Shown here: positions 61,516 to 64,000 of the stretch, piece by piece
How positions within the stretch are numbered: the first letter of the stretch is position 1
Layout of the letters: every line of letters begins with the position of its first letter
Assembly: GCA_008921705.1 (NCBI GenBank)
Contig: VFFE01007088.1
Coordinates: 261,379 to 325,378 of the forward strand
Source: Burhinus oedicnemus
Lineage: Eukaryota; Chordata; Aves; Charadriiformes; Burhinidae
Length of the DNA: 64,000 nt
Direction: 5' to 3'
The notes under the pieces: model-generated
What the model saw: only the letters and a program-made list of their open reading frames with translations
Databases searched by the model: none
Told to the model about the DNA's origin: nothing
Position numbers and translations under genes: made by a program

Positions 61516-62893
61516 TAATATTCTGATTATGAGATTTCTAACACTTACCATACTAAAATGCCATTAACAAACAGTTCAAACTAATTATTATCTGGCTAAA
61601 GATAGACACTTAGTACACACTCTTCTCCACAAAAATGCACTATGATATAGTCAGTAGTTTGACAGGTATCTTACTGCAAGCATTTGTATAAAACCTGTGA
61701 ACAGGGGCAGCAGAACCTTTATGAAAAGTTACACAATAAATAGCAATTAAGTAAAACCGTTAGTGGAAGAAACTGGAAACTAATTGCCATCTCAGATTTT
61801 CAAAGCTCATCTACTTTTCCCATGTCCAAGGAACATGCTCAACTAAAGATACAAGACCTTGTTGTTACCAATCTAGCTTAAAAAAAAAGTAAATGTCACA
61901 TGATCTGTATTCTAACTGCCTTCAACAGTTTTAGTTTAGCAATGACACCACAAAGTAAGTTCACACAGAAGTCCAAATTAATTTCTATCCAAAAATAAGT
62001 CTACTTGTATGCATACTTACACCCTCAAAAGAAAAGCTAACATACAAAAGATGGTGAAAACTAACAATGCTTAACAAAACAGAACTGTACTTGCTACACC
62101 TCCAGAATACCTTTATTATTACCAGTCTTCTGGTATTACAAAGCAATTCCCACCATTTTCTAGTAGCATAATTTCAGCATGCAAGCTAGCTCCTCATTGC
62201 ATCCACTTTTCTCTCAGCTGTTCTTCATCTTGCAAAATTTTTGGTTTGCAGTCAAACCCCCTCTTTTTAGCTTATATCTAATGCTGTTAAATTCTATACA
62301 TTCTAAATTCTATGTTAAATTCTGTTGAAATCTATACTAAAGATACCAGTACCTACAAAAATCAGTATGTGAATTGCTGCTCCTGTTTACCTCCCTGAAA
62401 TAAGCTATATATTTTTATGTCTGTATTTCTATTGACTTAAAGACTCATTCAGGTTTTTTTTAAACCATGTCCTTGAACAATGCAGATAGTGTAAGTACCT
62501 TTTCAGAAACTATCTTGAGATACATACTGACAATATCTCAGTGCTCCAGAGATGCCCTAATGAGTTTGTAGCTATGCAGTCTTACTACATGAACTTGGGA
62601 GATGGAGCGGGGAATCAGAAAAAAATTTCAAAACGCAAACCTTAAAAACATACTGAAGAATTTCAGAATTACTTCATATTAGGAAATAAGGCATAACATT
62701 ATCCTTCACAGTTCTTCAACGTTCCCGTGTATTTAAGAAGTAATACATATATATTTATAAATGCAACATTTCATGTATCTACATTTTTTTGGTAGTACAC
62801 AATGTCGAACAGTGGGATAATACACTTTATGTGGCATTCTACAGATTAACCTTACTTAAAGCTCATACATCCATTCTCTCTTATTAGAAAGTA

Positions 62894-63167
62894 ATGGAAA
62901 ATCACTTACCTCTAACTAGAGTTCTTTGAAGGTAGTATCCTCCTTAGATCCCCTATCTTGGGTTGTGTCGCCTGCTGCAAGTTCCCTCAGGAGCTGACTA
63001 GCAAGGTCTAAAAAGTTTTACATTCCCTTCTATAAGCCCTATTAGCGCATGTGTGAAGTTTTTGATCTCATACCCTTTTACCTACACCTACTAAATCACC
63101 ATCATCTATGGATCAATGGAGGATACTACCTTCAGAGAATTCCATTTAGAAACAGGCGATTTTTCCC
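62894..63167. mobile_element. Foldback element, probable old non-autonomous DNA transposon
   Basis: Two arms of about 58 bases, 62894-62951 and 63110-63167, are inverted copies of each other. They share GGAGGATACTACCTTCA exactly, with weaker matching over the rest. The left end CACTTACCTCTAAC followed by AGAGTTCTTTGAAG resembles, from memory, the ends of a terminal-inverted-repeat family common in turtle and crocodile genomes (TTACC..GTAACT..GTTCTTCGAGATG). No open frame lies between the arms. Family and target duplication not established. Confidence 0.55.
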
Positions 63168-64000
63168 TTCTCCAAAAGCAAGTATCCTCCATATCTCCCC
63201 ACTGTTGAAGACTACAAAACTAAAAATTACATCTGCTATAGATAGTACAAATGCAGGGAGGAGAATCAACTGAATATAATCAGAATACGAATTAAAAAAG
63301 CTCAAAAATTGAAGCATCAATACAAATTGCAACCATGTAAGTCTGTGTAACAAAAATCTTAAAATTATTTTCCTCAACATAGTAAACCCAGTAAATGTTG
63401 ATTTACAGGAGAAATATCAAATACTACTAAAAGTAATCTGATATTTAAGTTCTTAATTGTTCAAGCTTTCTGTGTTTTTACAAATACAGTCTTTTTTTTT
63501 TAGCATTCCGCCATAGAATTCTCTACTAAAGAAAAAAATTCCAATTTGAGACAAACGTACGATGCATTGTTAAATGCAGAATACAACTACATGAACTGAA
63601 TAGTTTTGATTACTTTAATAGATCAGAAAAAAATTCACTATTGAATAAAAATTACAACAAAAAATTTTGTTCTAGGAATTAATTTTAAAAGGTGAAAAGG
63701 GAAGCCATCTACATAAAAATATCAATCTGTATCAATGTAATGGCAGCTCAAAATACAGCTTCCATTAGCTGGATAGTTCTAAAAATTTTTAATGCAATCT
63801 TAGAAAGAATTCAAAGGATTTTAACTTGAATCCCTTTTGAGAGATCAATGTCCCTCCTATTTACTACTTCTCAGGACTGGTATCTAAAGTTTTAAAGTAT
63901 GAAATACTTTGAACCTACACTGCAGTTTAACCTAATTCTAACAATTCTTTTCTTAACAGAATTACTGTTAAGAATTACAGACTATTAGTGCTTAAAAATA

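Larger units (their letters stand above)
58618..64000 (-). other. USP47: USP47 intron, continues past the right edge
   Basis: At least 5.4 kb. I searched by eye for the next upstream exon (the human [20 protein letters not shown] region) on the minus strand and did not find it. Contains a CR1 3' fragment at 61395-61515 and a foldback element at 62894-63167. Confidence 0.75.

Noticed and set aside
1..64000. CRISPR arrays, operons, tRNA or rRNA genes, prophage or toxin-antitoxin loci
   Set aside because: I saw no spaced direct repeats, tRNA-like or rRNA-like segments or prokaryotic gene spacing; the window is vertebrate genomic DNA.

Overview
The window is vertebrate nuclear DNA, almost certainly from a bird. 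It holds split genes with GT-AG introns, a CpG island at a promoter, degraded CR1 LINE fragments with the avian-type 3' end, and a solo endogenous-retrovirus LTR of a kind I know from neoavian genomes. I cannot name the species. Base composition is AT-rich apart from the CpG island, and there are two 20-N assembly gaps (39234-39253 and 57456-57475). I see no bacterial, plasmid, phage or CRISPR content.

Layout: 1-1780 is upstream flank. 1780-2940 is a CpG island holding the promoter, 5' UTR and first coding exon of DKK3 (Dickkopf-3), which runs on the + strand to a stop at 31184-31186. Its seven coding exons join without any frame break into a 349-residue secreted protein, close to the 350 residues of human DKK3. 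Intron 3 alone is 18.6 kb. USP47 (ubiquitin-specific protease 47) lies on the - strand, tail to tail with DKK3. Its last 20 coding exons run from 58617 down to a stop at 35450-35452 and encode 1032 in-frame residues, roughly the C-terminal three quarters of the protein. The exons with the catalytic cysteine and the first zinc-binding cysteine pair lie beyond position 64000. The DKK3-USP47 tail-to-tail order is the same as in human 11p15.3.

The two genes have unrelated jobs: DKK3 is a secreted Dickkopf-family glycoprotein and USP47 is a cytoplasmic/nuclear deubiquitinase. Exon boundaries were placed by hand from splice sites, reading frame and remembered human orthologues, and every exon length agrees with its codon count.

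Non-genic content is sparse: four CR1 fragments, one solo LTR that starts 18 nt inside a USP47 intron, a foldback element resembling an old non-autonomous DNA transposon near the right end, and several TA/CA microsatellites. I found no previously undescribed biological system. The most useful second looks are the LTR beside the USP47 splice donor and the foldback element.
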